Of a DNA stretch of 64,000 nucleotides, positions 38,136-48,327 are shown in pieces. Numbering within the stretch: the stretch's first letter is position 1; each line of letters begins with the position of its first letter. The notes beneath the pieces were generated by a model that was given only the letters and a program-made list of their open reading frames with translations, searched no databases and was not told the DNA's origin. Origin of the DNA: an uncultured Planctomycetaceae bacterium (lineage in GTDB: Bacteria; Planctomycetota; Planctomycetia; Planctomycetales; Planctomycetaceae); the NCBI GenBank assembly GCA_943787265.1, contig CALSLT010000022.1, positions 124,001 through 188,000 on the forward strand. Reading direction: 5' to 3'. The translations under genes and the position numbers were made by a program.

Positions 38136-39402
38136 CTACGTCAGGCGTTCCAGTGCGAAGTTGATGGCTTCGACGAGGCGGTCGACCTCTTCGTGGGTGT
38201 TGTACATCGCGAAGCTGGCTCGGACGGAAGCTGACACTCCGAGTTTGTCGTGCAGCGGCATGGTGCAGTGGTGGCCGTGGCGGACGAAGACACCTTTGAT
38301 GTCCAACAGGTTGGCCAGGTCTTCGGCGGAAACTCCATCAATCGTGAAACTGATGATTGGGCCTTTGAATTCGCAGGGCGGGCCGTAGATTTTCAGGCCG
38401 GGGATCGATTCAAGTTTTTCCGTGGCGTAGCGTAGCAGGGTGGCTTCGTAGCCGTGGATGTTTGCGAAGCCGATGCCTTCGACGTAGTCGATGGCCGCTC
38501 CCATCGCGATGGCCTGGACGATGGGGATCGTACCCGCTTCGAACTTTGCTGGCGGGTCGGCCCAGTCGGAATAGTCTCTGAAGACTCGGCTGATCATGTG
38601 GCCGCCGCCGAGGAATGGATTCATTTCTCGGAGCAGTTCTTCGCGACCGTAAAGAACTCCGATGCCAGTTGGACCGAAAAGTTTGTGGCCGGAGAGTGCC
38701 AGGAAGTCGATCTCGCCGCCGTCGCCGGTTCGGACGTCGATCGGTCCGTGGGGAGTGGACTGCGCCGCGTCGACCAGAATCTTCGCTCCGACCGCGTGAG
38801 CCTTGCGGGCGATCTCGTGAACGGGGTTGATCGTGCCGAGCACGTTTGACATCGACGTCACGGCGACCAGCTTCGTTTTTTTCGTGAGGTAGTCGTCGAG
38901 TTGGGACAGGTCGAGTCTGCAGGTCGTCGGTGAGCGGCAGCCAGCGGAGCGTTGCCCCACGCTCCTGGCAGACCATTTGCCACGGAACGATGTTGGCGTG
39001 ATGCTCCATTTCCGTGATGAGCACTTCATCGCCCGGTTGCAGAAACTTCGCTCCCCAGGCACGCGCCACGATGTTGATGGACATCGTCGTGCCGGATGTA
39101 AACGCGATTTCGCTGGATGATTCGGCGTTGAGAAGTTTGCGGACTCGTTCGCGGGAAGCCTCCAGCTCTTCGTCGATTTTCGCGCCGAAGTAATAGACGC
39201 CTCGGTAGGCGTTGGCGAAGTACTGCTCCTCAACTTCTCGCTCTTTTTCGATGACGCATGACGGCTTCTGAGCACTGGCGGCGCTGTCGAGAAAAACTGG
39301 GAGCGTCCCTTGCGATGACGGCCTTGTTCGAGCGGTCGGTTCAGGATTGGGAAGTCCCGTCGAACTGCGTCGACATCGAACGTCCCGGAGTGAAGCGGAC
39401 AT
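38136..39402 (-). pseudogene. sufS: cysteine desulfurase SufS (several frameshifts)
   Basis: All of SufS is present, but in alternating frames. ATG 39400-39402 starts MSASLRD; the frame then shifts for FDVDAVRRDFPIL, shifts again for VFLDSAASAQKP to LPLTDD (with TSGTTMSINIVA and ITEMEHHAN), and returns for LDLSQLDDYLTKKTKLVAV to the end. PLP-Lys is in LSGHKLFGPTG and the catalytic Cys in RHGHHCTMP. Three single-base changes are needed (near 39390, 39310 and 38920). The desulfurase feeds sulfur to SufE and the Fe-S assembly pathway. Because every motif is intact, sequence error is more likely than decay. Confidence 0.82.
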
Positions 39403-39429
39403 GTCAGTTTCCAGAGTGATTCTCGGATG

Positions 39430-39972
39430 AAGCTTCGGGTGATCTTGCGTGTGGTCAGCTGAGATCGTTGAGAAGTTTGACTGAATGGAAGAACCAAGGC
39501 GATCGCCATCAAACCGAGGCCAGAAAACGTGACCGCAGATACGATGAGCGAGAACCTTCGTGAGTGATTGAGGCCATCGCTGCCCAACTGATGAAAAACG
39601 GCCGTAAGTCATTGCAACGACGGCTGCACAGAAAAATAACAGCACGGCAATTCGCAGTGGGGTTCCAGTGACCGCCGAATTGCAAGGGCGAACCGCAGTG
39701 TAAGATCAGTCAGCAGTGGCTGATCTGTTCCGAAGCCTGCAAGTGTGCGTGCCACTGGGGGGGCACCAAAGTAGACACACCACAGGAGCAGCTTGACCGT
39801 GATGCTTCGAATGAAGGCTTCATAGACCGTAGCGACAGTTAGCGACTTTTCTTGCCGGGTTGTGAAGAGTGTCCCGAGTGCGCAAGAGTACGGGCAGCAA
39901 GCAAAGAGCCGCGGCGACTATGAATACGAATATGGCTAGCTGCACGACAGACGGCGGCAGCGTTGTGGCCAA
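39430..39972 (-). pseudogene. multi-spanning membrane protein (several frameshifts)
   Basis: Between sufE and sufS three frames in turn read membrane-protein-like sequence: SVVQLAIFVFIVAAALCLL from about 39945, TVKLLLWCVYFGAPPVARTL, RIAVLLFFCAAVVAMTYG near 39620, and SLIVSAVTFSGLGLMAIALV near 39540. Joined, they form a protein of about 170-180 residues with four hydrophobic helices. The order is co-linear, so at least three one-base shifts interrupt one gene. The first residue may be TTG 39972, overlapping the end of sufE; the true 3' end is unclear. I do not recognise the family. Confidence 0.45.
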
Positions 39973-39975
39973 CCA

Positions 39976-40409
39976 TCATGCGAGGGCTTCTTTGGCGATC
40001 GTCTGAACTCGGTTGACCATGCCGCCGAGGCCGTTCTTTCGAGCGGTGCTGAGGTGTCGGTCCAGGCCGAGTCGACTGAAAATGGCTTTGATGTCTGTGT
40101 CGTGGATTTCCTGAGCGGTCCGGCCGAGAGTAGACCATCATGATGACGGTCAGCAGGCCGCGGACGATCATCGCGTCGCTGTCGGCGGTCAGTTCGATCG
40201 TGCGGGATTCGTCGTTCCGAAACGGAGGCGACCATCCAGACATTGCTCTGGCAGCCGTGGACCTTCGATTCCTCGGTTTTCAGCTCCGGTGGCATGTCCG
40301 GCAGCTCACGGCCCATGTCGATCAGAACTTCGCACTGATCGGCCCAGTCGCCGAGGTCGTCGAATTCTTCGATGAGTTCTTCAATGGTCATGGAAGCTGC
40401 CGTACTCAT
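39976..40409 (-). pseudogene. sufE: sulfur acceptor protein SufE (two frameshifts)
   Basis: ATG 40409 starts MSTAASMTIEELIEEF, and the frame runs through the SufE active-site segment VHGCQSNVWM (sulfur-accepting Cys). It then slips one base near 40215 to read TIELTADSDAMIVRGLLTVIMMVYSG, and again near 40135 to end in MVNRVQTIAKEALA with stop TGA 39976-39978. Both slips look like one extra base. The joined product of about 143 residues is full length. SufE takes the persulfide from SufS; sufS lies downstream on the same strand. Confidence 0.8.
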
Positions 40410-41781
<1,372 letters not shown>

Positions 41782-41790
41782 AGCCCAGCG

Positions 41791-41870
41791 GCAAGAGACG
41801 TTTCGCGGCTGATTATTTTAGTTACCTCTTGCGGCTTCGCCGCACAGGTTGCAAGCAATCTGTGCCACCC
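41791..41870. repeat. dispersed double-hairpin repeat, copy 1
   Basis: The core at 41826-41870 contains two adjacent hairpins: GCGGC/GCCGC around TTC, and CAGGTTGC/GCAATCTG (one G-T pair) around AA. Upstream, GCAAGAG (41791-41797) plus ACGTTTCGC is a remnant of the inverted arm that is complete in copy 2. It lies between trxB and the M24 peptidase gene. Confidence 0.7.
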
Positions 41871-41913
41871 CTTGGTGAGAAACTTGTTCTGAATTAGGCA
41901 GTGGTGGCTTTTT

Positions 41914-43059
41914 ATGTTGACCGAACAGGGATGTGTGGAACGGCGGAAGCGGCTTTGGGATACGTTGCCAGATGACTGCGAGTGGGTGCTGATCGCGGAC
42001 CCTCGGCATGTGCTCTACTTTGCTAACTTCCTCGTCAATCCAATTAGTTTTTCGACGAGTGAACGCGGGCTGCTTCTGCTGGAGCGGTCTGGCAAGGCAA
42101 CGTTGATCGCTGAAAATTTTACGCGCCGGACAGCGACGAGCGAGCCATTCGTTGACGACGAAATCGGCAACGACGCGGATGACAAGTGGTACGACCATAA
42201 GCACTCGGTACAGAATCGTGATCACGCGTTGTTCGACCGGCTGTTGAGAGTTTCTGACCGGATGAAGGGACGCGGATTGGTCGAATCGGAATGGCTGCCG
42301 GCGATGGCTGCTGATCGGCTGGGGCTGGGTTCTGGTGCTTTGTCCGGTGATGTCGGGAGCGTGGTTCGGCAGCTTCGGCGGCAGAAGCATGACGACGAGA
42401 TCGTGCTTCTCGAAAAGTGCATGCGGGCCTGCGAGGCTGGACATGCTCGTGCTTTGGAAGTTGCGGCGCCGGGTGTTTCCGAACTTGACGTTTATCGTGA
42501 GATTCAATCGGCGGCGACCGCGGAAGCTGGTTGTCCGGCGATTGTTTATGGCGACTTTAGGCCGGTGAACGCCGAAATTCCGAAACGGGGCGGGCTGCCG
42601 ACGACGGAGAAGCTCAAGGCGGGCGACATGCTCATTGTCGACTACTCCGTCGTGCTGAGTGGCTACCGCAGCGATTTTACAAACACGATCGCCATTGGTG
42701 AGATGACGGTTGAGCAGGAAAACATCTTCAGTGTCTGCGAAGGGGCGATGGCTGCTGGCGAGAAGGTATTCAAAGCGGGTGCCGCCGCGAAAGATGTTTA
42801 CAACGCCGCTTCGTCGGTAATGGAAGAGGCTGGGTTCGCGCCACTGGGGCATCATGCCGGACATGGTCTAGGATTGGGGCATCCGGAATCACCAGTCCTC
42901 GTGCCGGAGAGTGAAGATACATTACTGGCTGGCGATGTCGTCACTCTGGAGCCGGGTATGTATGTTGAGGGCGTCGGCGGAGTCCGCATCGAGCATAATT
43001 ACCTCATCACGGAGACCGGGTATCGGCGACTCAGTAATCACCGAATTGCTTTGCGATGA
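41914..43059 (+). CDS. M24 family metallopeptidase (Xaa-Pro aminopeptidase-like)
   Basis: 381 residues. A creatinase-type N-terminal domain (about 1-155) is followed by the pita-bread domain with the five metal ligands in order: Asp in IVDYSVV, Asp in RSDFTNT, His in HHAGHGLGLGHPE, Glu in TLEPGMY and Glu in VRIEHNYLIT. It removes N-terminal residues next to proline, in the cytoplasm. Monocistronic by position; the following gene starts seven bases after its stop and may be co-transcribed. Confidence 0.9.
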   Translation: MLTEQGCVERRKRLWDTLPDDCEWVLIADPRHVLYFANFLVNPISFSTSERGLLLLERSGKATLIAENFTRRTATSEPFVDDEIGNDADDKWYDHKHSVQNRDHALFDRLLRVSDRMKGRGLVESEWLPAMAADRLGLGSGALSGDVGSVVRQLRRQKHDDEIVLLEKCMRACEAGHARALEVAAPGVSELDVYREIQSAATAEAGCPAIVYGDFRPVNAEIPKRGGLPTTEKLKAGDMLIVDYSVVLSGYRSDFTNTIAIGEMTVEQENIFSVCEGAMAAGEKVFKAGAAAKDVYNAASSVMEEAGFAPLGHHAGHGLGLGHPESPVLVPESEDTLLAGDVVTLEPGMYVEGVGGVRIEHNYLITETGYRRLSNHRIALR

Positions 43060-43065
43060 GATGAT

Positions 43066-44259
43066 GTGCCGACACTTCGCTTGTCATCCCCTACGAATTC
43101 GACTGAGGCCGGCATTGTGAATTGGGACTGGCTGAACTCCGACCTGCAGCGGCTTCGTGACGAAGGGCTGTGGCGCGATGTCAGGACGATAAAAGCGTTG
43201 CCGGACGGTTGGTGCGAGGTTGACGGACGCCGCGTTCGGAATCTGTCATCGAACGATTACCTCAACCTGGCTCACGATCCGCGAGTGATCGCTGCCGTGA
43301 AAGAAGCTTTGGACGAGTTCGGCGTCGGTGCAGGGGCCAGCGCGTTAGTCAGCGGTCGATCGCCTTGGCACGAACGTCTCGAGACGACGATTTGCGATTT
43401 CGAGGGAACTGAAGCCGCCGTACTTTTTCCGAGCGGTTACGCGGCGAACGTCGGCACGATTTCGGCGCTGGTCAGCGATCAGGACGTTGTATTTTGCGAC
43501 CGGCTGAACCATGCCAGTTTGATCGACGGTTGTCGAATGTCGGGGGCTCGGATGCGAGTTTACCGGCACGATCGACTGGAAATTCTGGAGCGCGAGCTGC
43601 AGAAATCTTCAAGCCAGGGGCGACGGTGGATTGTGACTGATTCGGTCTTCAGTATGGACGGCGACCTGGCACCGCTGAGGGAGTTGTGTGATCTGGCGGA
43701 GAGGTTTGATGGTCGAGTGATCGTCGATGAAGCTCACGGGACTGGCGTCTTCGGAGCAAGCGGCCGCGGCGTCTGTGAGCACTTCAGTGTAGAGGGGCGA
43801 GTGGCCGTTCGGATCGGAACTCTCAGCAAGGCGATCGGAACGCTCGGAGGCTTTGTCGCGTGTTCGAGATCAGTTTGTGATTGGTTGTGGCATTCTGCGC
43901 GGACGCAGGTTTTCTCGACCGCGCTTCCGCCAGCCGTTTGTGCGGCGGCCGTGAAGTCGTTCGGTTTGATTCGAAGCGAGCCGGAGCGTCGTCAGCGTCT
44001 GATGAGCCTCAGCGGGAAGTTCCGGGAGCTGATGGCTGGGCGGCTGTCGGCAGACGGCGAAGGGCCGATTGTCCCAATTCGAGTCGAGCATCCGGAGTTA
44101 ACACTGCAAATGTCGGCTGACCTGCTGGGGGCCGGCTTTCTAGTCGGAAGCATTCGTCCTCCGACCGTGCCGCACCGAACGAGCCGACTGCGAATTTGCA
44201 TGACTGCGGCTTGCGGAGCTGACGAAGTCGAGCGATTAGCTGGGTTACTTTCGCGATGA
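43066..44259 (+). CDS. bioF: alpha-oxoamine synthase, probable 8-amino-7-oxononanoate synthase
   Basis: 397 residues from GTG 43066; a GTG at 43117 with GAGG nine bases ahead is also credible and removes 17 residues without family similarity. The class-II PLP fold shows LSSNDYLNLA, GAGASALVSGRSPWHERLE, DRLNHASLIDG, IVDEAHGTGVFG and the PLP-Lys in GTLSKAIGTLGGFV. The family includes BioF, glycine C-acetyltransferase (Kbl) and serine palmitoyltransferase. No bio genes are near, so BioF rests on resemblance only. Confidence 0.75.
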   Translation: MPTLRLSSPTNSTEAGIVNWDWLNSDLQRLRDEGLWRDVRTIKALPDGWCEVDGRRVRNLSSNDYLNLAHDPRVIAAVKEALDEFGVGAGASALVSGRSPWHERLETTICDFEGTEAAVLFPSGYAANVGTISALVSDQDVVFCDRLNHASLIDGCRMSGARMRVYRHDRLEILERELQKSSSQGRRWIVTDSVFSMDGDLAPLRELCDLAERFDGRVIVDEAHGTGVFGASGRGVCEHFSVEGRVAVRIGTLSKAIGTLGGFVACSRSVCDWLWHSARTQVFSTALPPAVCAAAVKSFGLIRSEPERRQRLMSLSGKFRELMAGRLSADGEGPIVPIRVEHPELTLQMSADLLGAGFLVGSIRPPTVPHRTSRLRICMTAACGADEVERLAGLLSR

Positions 44260-44319
44260 CCGTGCAGCCACTTATCTGTCAATCTCGATGAAAGATGACA
44301 TATATCGTCTCATTTAAAA

Positions 44320-44362
44320 GAAAACAGGTCGTCTGCCTGATGTCGGCTGACGACCTGTTTTC
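44320..44362. terminator. bidirectional intrinsic terminator
   Basis: A perfect 14-bp stem (44320-44333 with 44349-44362) with a further GCC/GGC pair inside the 15-nt loop. Both strands have T-runs: TTTTC then AAGTTT on the plus strand, and TTTTC then TTTT on the minus strand. It follows the BioF-like gene by 60 bases and may also end a reverse-strand transcript. Confidence 0.75.
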
Positions 44363-44520
44363 AAGTTTCTGTGGTGTCGAGCATTGCTCAACTGCCACTT
44401 GAACCGGTTATCGCCCGGTCCGGCGCCAAGTCCCGTGTCCCCCTGGGACGCTTCCGAGACCAAGTATCGGCAGTCGGGCGAGCGTTCCTGACTGTTTCCC
44501 CGCAAGTTTGTTTTTGCATG
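44363..44520 (-). ncRNA. candidate reverse-strand structured RNA ended by the 44320 terminator
   Basis: The 158 bases upstream (on the minus strand) of the strong terminator are rich in self-complementary segments: GTCCC/GGGAC within 44430-44455, CAGTC/GACTG within 44463-44492, TTGAGC/GCTCGA around AAT near 44380-44394, and CCGG/CCGG. No ORF is supported. This may be a small RNA, but the terminator can equally be explained by the plus-strand gene before it. No known RNA class is recognised, and I could not place a promoter. Confidence 0.25.
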
Positions 44521-44928
44521 GATGATTGTTCAGAAACGTTAGCACCGGCGTGAGTTGCAGTGGGGCCGGCTCATGCGGTCTATACTCAAAATGAGAATCA
44601 GGTGAAGATTGACGGCTGGGTAAGGTGTCGGAGTACCGATTATTAATCTCAGAGTTGCTTCACCAATACGTCGAAACCACTCCCAACGGACTTGCTTTTT
44701 GCCAAACCGGGGTGCGCCTCTCCTCGAAGGCACAACGTAGGTTCGTCCAGACACCGGTCACATGGTCCTCGGGCCGACGGACCCGGCGGATGGGACCGGA
44801 TGGTTTTGAAGTGGAGCTAGGTAGTCAGTCTCTGTTCTTCATTGTGAAGGCATGAGCACTCGCAGGTTTCCTGCAGACTGCAATCTCTGCGATTCTCGGA
44901 TTTCCTGCAGGAATCGAAGGAGCTGGAA
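44521..44928 (+). promoter_or_regulatory. upstream region of the porin gene with possible -10 element
   Basis: TATACT at 44581-44586 is a strong -10 candidate, with no good -35 at 17 bases. It would give a leader of about 340 bases. The ORF at 44625-44855 lacks any domain or ribosome site and I do not support it. A palindrome TTCCTGCAGGAA (44908-44919) sits just before the AAGGAG ribosome site of the porin and could affect its translation. Confidence 0.3.
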
Positions 44929-46218
44929 ATGGCTAAATGGAACTGGCTGAAAGGCCTTCGCTGTGTTGCTGGCGTCGGAGCGACGCTGATGGCAAGCAGC
45001 ATGGCAGTTGCTGGAGACGTAAACCCGATTGACAATGTTGCCAATCCTGATCACGTCTTCACACAAACATCTTACAATCTCGCTGGCGAAGTCTGCGGAG
45101 CCGCTGGCGGCTGCGGTGATGGTTGCCGCACAGACGGCTGCTCTGGCTGCGACGACGGGTGCGACATGTTCGGCCTGCGTTGCGATCAGGAAGAGATCAA
45201 CATCTTCGACGGTGTTGAAGTCGGTGGCTGGGCACAATTCGGCTACACAAGTGAGCAGACACTGTTTAACACTGGCGGCGAAGCAGAAGATGTCAACCTG
45301 AATCAGGGTTGGATCTACTTGGAAAAAGCTGCTGAAAGTGAATGCGGCGAGTGGGCACTCGGCTATCGAGCTGACTTTGTCTACGGTGTCGATGCTCCGA
45401 ACACTCAGTCGTTCGGCAACAGTCGACGAGCTGACGGCACAGGTAGCTTTGACATTGATACTGGCTTCACCCGAGGAGCTGGATTTGGCTGGGCAATTCC
45501 TCAGCTTTATGTCGAAGCCACTAATGGTGACACCACTGTTAAGGCTGGTCACTTCTACACTCTGCACGGGTACGAAGTTGTTACCGCTCCGGATAACTTC
45601 TTCTTCACTCATGCGTACTCAATGAATAACAGCGAGCCGTTCACACATACCGGTGTCGTCGTTACTCAAAGTGTAAGCGACGATATGGAAGTTTACGCTG
45701 GCTGGACTGCTGGATGGGACACTGGTTTCATGCAGCAGAATGGCGGCAGCAACTTCCTTGGTGGTTTCAGTACGGCACTGTCTGACGACATTAGCTTTAC
45801 GTACATTACCAGCATCGGTAATTTTGGCGCGATTGGCGACGGTTACGCTTCGAGTGCCGTTTTGGATTGGCAGATCAACGACAAGTTGAACTACGTCTTC
45901 CATAACGACTTCCTTCGTGCTGACGCTGCGGACAACGATGTCGTTGCCATCAACCAGTACCTGATCTATCAGGTTTCTGACTGTGTCGGAGTTGGTGGAC
46001 GAGCCGAATGGTGGAAGAATGACGGAACGTCTGTCTACGCCCTCACCGGTGGTTTGAACATCAAGCCGCACTCACAGGTTACGATTCGTCCGGAAGTCAA
46101 ATACGACTGGAGTCCGGGCGGGCAGGTTGCTGCTGATGGAAACCTCGGCATCAACAACGGAACCATCAACGGTTCCGAAGAGACTACCTTCTCGGTTGAC
46201 GTGATTCTCACGTTCTAA
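44929..46218 (+). CDS. outer-membrane beta-barrel protein (OmpL-like, beta-barrel porin-2 type)
   Basis: 429 residues with a signal peptide (cleavage near VAGD, residue 30). A Cys-rich segment follows with seven Cys at residues 56, 62, 66, 71, 74, 78 and 85. From about residue 95 alternating amphipathic strands rich in Gly, Tyr, Trp and Asp suggest a barrel (GGWAQFGY, YVEATNGDTTVKAGHFYTLHGYE, LNYVFHNDF). The last residue is Phe, as in BAM-assembled barrels (VDVILTF). Highly expressed porins of this type are known in planctomycetes. Own promoter region and own terminator, so monocistronic. Confidence 0.8.
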   Translation: MAKWNWLKGLRCVAGVGATLMASSMAVAGDVNPIDNVANPDHVFTQTSYNLAGEVCGAAGGCGDGCRTDGCSGCDDGCDMFGLRCDQEEINIFDGVEVGGWAQFGYTSEQTLFNTGGEAEDVNLNQGWIYLEKAAESECGEWALGYRADFVYGVDAPNTQSFGNSRRADGTGSFDIDTGFTRGAGFGWAIPQLYVEATNGDTTVKAGHFYTLHGYEVVTAPDNFFFTHAYSMNNSEPFTHTGVVVTQSVSDDMEVYAGWTAGWDTGFMQQNGGSNFLGGFSTALSDDISFTYITSIGNFGAIGDGYASSAVLDWQINDKLNYVFHNDFLRADAADNDVVAINQYLIYQVSDCVGVGGRAEWWKNDGTSVYALTGGLNIKPHSQVTIRPEVKYDWSPGGQVAADGNLGINNGTINGSEETTFSVDVILTF

Positions 46219-46255
46219 TCAGGAAGATTGTGATACGGCAAACTGAGTAACACAG

Positions 46256-46290
46256 CCGGCTGGTGCCTTCGGGAACCAGCCGGTTTTTTT
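46256..46290 (+). terminator. intrinsic terminator of the porin gene
   Basis: A 9-bp GC-rich stem (46256-46264 with 46275-46283), with an inner GCC-TTC-GGG turn, followed by seven T (46284-46290), 38 bases after the stop codon. Confidence 0.9.
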
Positions 46291-46319
46291 GTGGTATTTG
46301 CAGCTAAAATGGTGGGAGT

Positions 46320-46348
46320 TTGACCGAAACGCGAACCGGCGCTAGACT
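46320..46348 (+). promoter_or_regulatory. sigma-70-type promoter of the cimA leader
   Basis: TTGACC (46320-46325) and TAGACT (46343-46348) with an ideal 17-base spacer, placed after the porin terminator and 66 bases before the leader ORF. Transcription would begin near 46355. Confidence 0.6.
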
Positions 46349-46414
46349 GGCCGCGTCGTTGGCTGAGTTCCTATTCCTCGCGACGCGTATTTTATCCAAA
46401 TTCAGATCACAGAG

Positions 46415-46501
46415 ATGCCTTCCTTTTGGACTCCGATTGATTCTCCTGCTCGCCGGTCGTTCGCGATTCCGGTCGAGATTATTGTGATTATGGACTCCTA
46501 A
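46415..46501 (+). CDS. cimA leader peptide (28 codons, Ile/Val cluster)
   Basis: ATG 46415 opens a 28-codon frame ending at TAA 46499-46501. The peptide starts MPSFWTPIDSPARR and ends IPVEIIVIMDS. Five Ile codons, all ATT, include the run ATT-ATT-GTG-ATT at 46478-46489, four codons before the end. The ORF lies between a promoter and a perfect terminator, ahead of the gene for citramalate synthase of isoleucine synthesis. This is the layout of a ribosome-mediated attenuation leader in which scarcity of charged Ile-tRNA stalls the ribosome. The ribosome site is weak (CAGAG next to the ATG). The peptide itself is probably not functional. Confidence 0.7.
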   Translation: MPSFWTPIDSPARRSFAIPVEIIVIMDS

Positions 46502-46510
46502 GGAGCGAAT

Positions 46511-46572
46511 CTGAGGCAACGCTGACACAAAAGATCGTCATAACCCTCAGGTCGCTGACCTGAGGGTTTTTT
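46511..46572 (+). terminator. attenuator: terminator and competing antiterminator of cimA
   Basis: The terminator is a perfect 10-bp stem (46544-46553 with 46557-46566), GCT loop, and six T (46567-46572), about 145 bases before cimA. CTGAGG at 46511-46516, ten bases past the leader stop, is complementary to CCTCAG (46545-46550) in the 5' arm of the terminator, so pairing of the two would prevent termination. A ribosome at the leader stop codon would hide CTGAGG; one stalled at the Ile codons would leave it free. This is seen in sequence; the mechanism is inferred. Confidence 0.7.
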
Positions 46573-46717
46573 CATAGGCATTGGGATCGCACAGCCCGCT
46601 GGAGCGTCGCCCGGACAGCCGAAACACAGTTCAGACAAGCAGTTAACCGGTCTGCGGAGACATCTTGCGAATACTTTTGCAAGGTAATCTCGGCGGACGA
46701 CAACAGGACGGCACTTC

Positions 46718-48295
46718 ATGGCCACCCGAATTCAGACATACGACACAACACTTCGAGACGGCAGTCAGGGCGAAGGCGTCAACTTCTCGCTTCAGGACAA
46801 GCTGTTGATTGCCCGAAAGCTGGACGAGCTCGGCTTTGACTACATCGAGGGTGGATATCCGCTGTCGAATCCGAAGGACGAAGAGTTCTTCCAGCGAGCG
46901 GCTGACACTGACTGGAAGCACGCCAAAGTGACGGCTTTCGGCATGACTCGGCGGCGTGGCATCGGTGCCGAAGAAGACACCGGAATGTGTGCGCTGCGAG
47001 ATTCCAAGGCACCGGTCATCACGGTCGTTGGCAAAACCTGGGACTTGCATGTCAACGAAGTGTTGCGAGTCGACGAGGAAGAAAACCTCGCCATGATCCG
47101 CGACTCGGTGGCGTTTCTGGTGGCCGAAGGCCGCGAGGTCATCTACGACGCCGAGCATTGCTTTGACGGCCTGCGAGCTAACCAGGAGTTCGCGCTCAAG
47201 ACGCTCAAGGCGGCGGAAGAAGCCGGAGCGTCGCTGGTCTGCATGTGCGATACAAACGGCGGACGGCTTCCGGAAGAGATCGCCGACGCAGTTGATCTGC
47301 TGCGTCGGGAGATCTCGATCCCGGTCGGAATTCATTGTCACAACGACAGCGACCTGGCTGTGGCGAATTCGCTGGCGGCGCTGGATCGAGGAGCCGTTCA
47401 GGTCCAGGGGACGATCAACGGAATCGGCGAACGCTGCGGTAACGTCTGCCTGCTGAGTGTCGTGGCGAACCTTCTGTTGAAGAAGGAAGGCTACGACGCC
47501 TTGCAGCCGGGATCGCTCGAACATCTGGCCGAAATGTCTCGGTACGTTTACGAGATTGCGAACATGAACTTTCGCAACAATCAGCCTTTCGTCGGGATCA
47601 GCGCGTTTGCTCACAAAGGCGGCATGCACGTTCACGCGATTAACCGAATCGCCGAAAGCTACGAGCACATCAAGCCGGAACTCGTCGGCAACGAGCGCCG
47701 CGTGCTGGTCAGCGAACTGTCCGGTCGGTCGAACATCGTCGCCAAAGCCACGAAGTATAAGATTGAGCACGACGGTGAGCTGATGACCTCGATCCTGCAG
47801 CGAGTGCAGGATCTGGAAAGTGTCGGTTACCAGTTTGAAGCGGCTGAGGCGTCGTTCGACCTGCTGATCAAAAAGGTCGCTGGCACGTACGAGCCAAAGT
47901 TCAAACGCATCCACCATCGTGTGAACGTCGAGTCCGCAGCGGATGCTCCCGCCGAGACAGAAGCAACGGTCAAGCTGACCGTCAACGGCGAGATTGCACA
48001 CGTCGTGGGCGATGGCGACGGGCCGGTGAACGCTCTGGATGCCGCTCTTCGAAAGGCTTTGCTGCCGGTCTATCCGACTCTCGCCGAGATGCACCTCGTG
48101 GATTACAAGGTGCGAGTGATCAATTCGGCCGAGGGAACAGCGGCTCGCGTCCGCGTCGTCATCGAAAGCCGCGACGAGGACGCCGTGTGGAGCACGGTCG
48201 GCGTCAGCGAGAATATCATCGAGGCGAGCTGGCTCGCCCTTGTCGACAGCGTCGAGTACAAGCTCTTCAAGGACGAAGGAGCGGTCGCCGGTTAG
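46718..48295 (+). CDS. cimA: (R)-citramalate synthase
   Basis: 525 residues. The HMGL-like TIM barrel opens with YDTTLRDGSQGEGV (catalytic Arg/Asp, metal-binding Asp) and contains HCHNDSDLAVANS for the metal-binding His pair and GTINGIGERCGN. The C-terminal part (about 400-520) is the LeuA-type allosteric domain that in this family gives feedback by isoleucine. Length and motifs match CimA rather than LeuA (citramal_synth type). It condenses pyruvate with acetyl-CoA, the threonine-independent entry to 2-oxobutyrate and isoleucine. The upstream leader and terminator point to Ile-dependent attenuation. Confidence 0.9.
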   Translation: MATRIQTYDTTLRDGSQGEGVNFSLQDKLLIARKLDELGFDYIEGGYPLSNPKDEEFFQRAADTDWKHAKVTAFGMTRRRGIGAEEDTGMCALRDSKAPVITVVGKTWDLHVNEVLRVDEEENLAMIRDSVAFLVAEGREVIYDAEHCFDGLRANQEFALKTLKAAEEAGASLVCMCDTNGGRLPEEIADAVDLLRREISIPVGIHCHNDSDLAVANSLAALDRGAVQVQGTINGIGERCGNVCLLSVVANLLLKKEGYDALQPGSLEHLAEMSRYVYEIANMNFRNNQPFVGISAFAHKGGMHVHAINRIAESYEHIKPELVGNERRVLVSELSGRSNIVAKATKYKIEHDGELMTSILQRVQDLESVGYQFEAAEASFDLLIKKVAGTYEPKFKRIHHRVNVESAADAPAETEATVKLTVNGEIAHVVGDGDGPVNALDAALRKALLPVYPTLAEMHLVDYKVRVINSAEGTAARVRVVIESRDEDAVWSTVGVSENIIEASWLALVDSVEYKLFKDEGAVAG

Positions 48296-48327
48296 CTGCT
48301 GTGTCGAAGCTCGACTGCGAAAAGTAC

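Noticed and set aside
39645-39972. Treating the sufS-sufE gap as non-coding
   Set aside because: Consecutive hydrophobic segments in three co-linear frames look like one broken membrane-protein gene, so it was listed as a pseudogene instead.
41818-42864. A 348-codon reverse ORF over the M24 peptidase
   Set aside because: Antisense shadow; the plus-strand gene has all five metal ligands.
44625-44855. A 76-codon plus ORF upstream of the porin
   Set aside because: No ribosome site or domain; it lies where the porin leader is expected.
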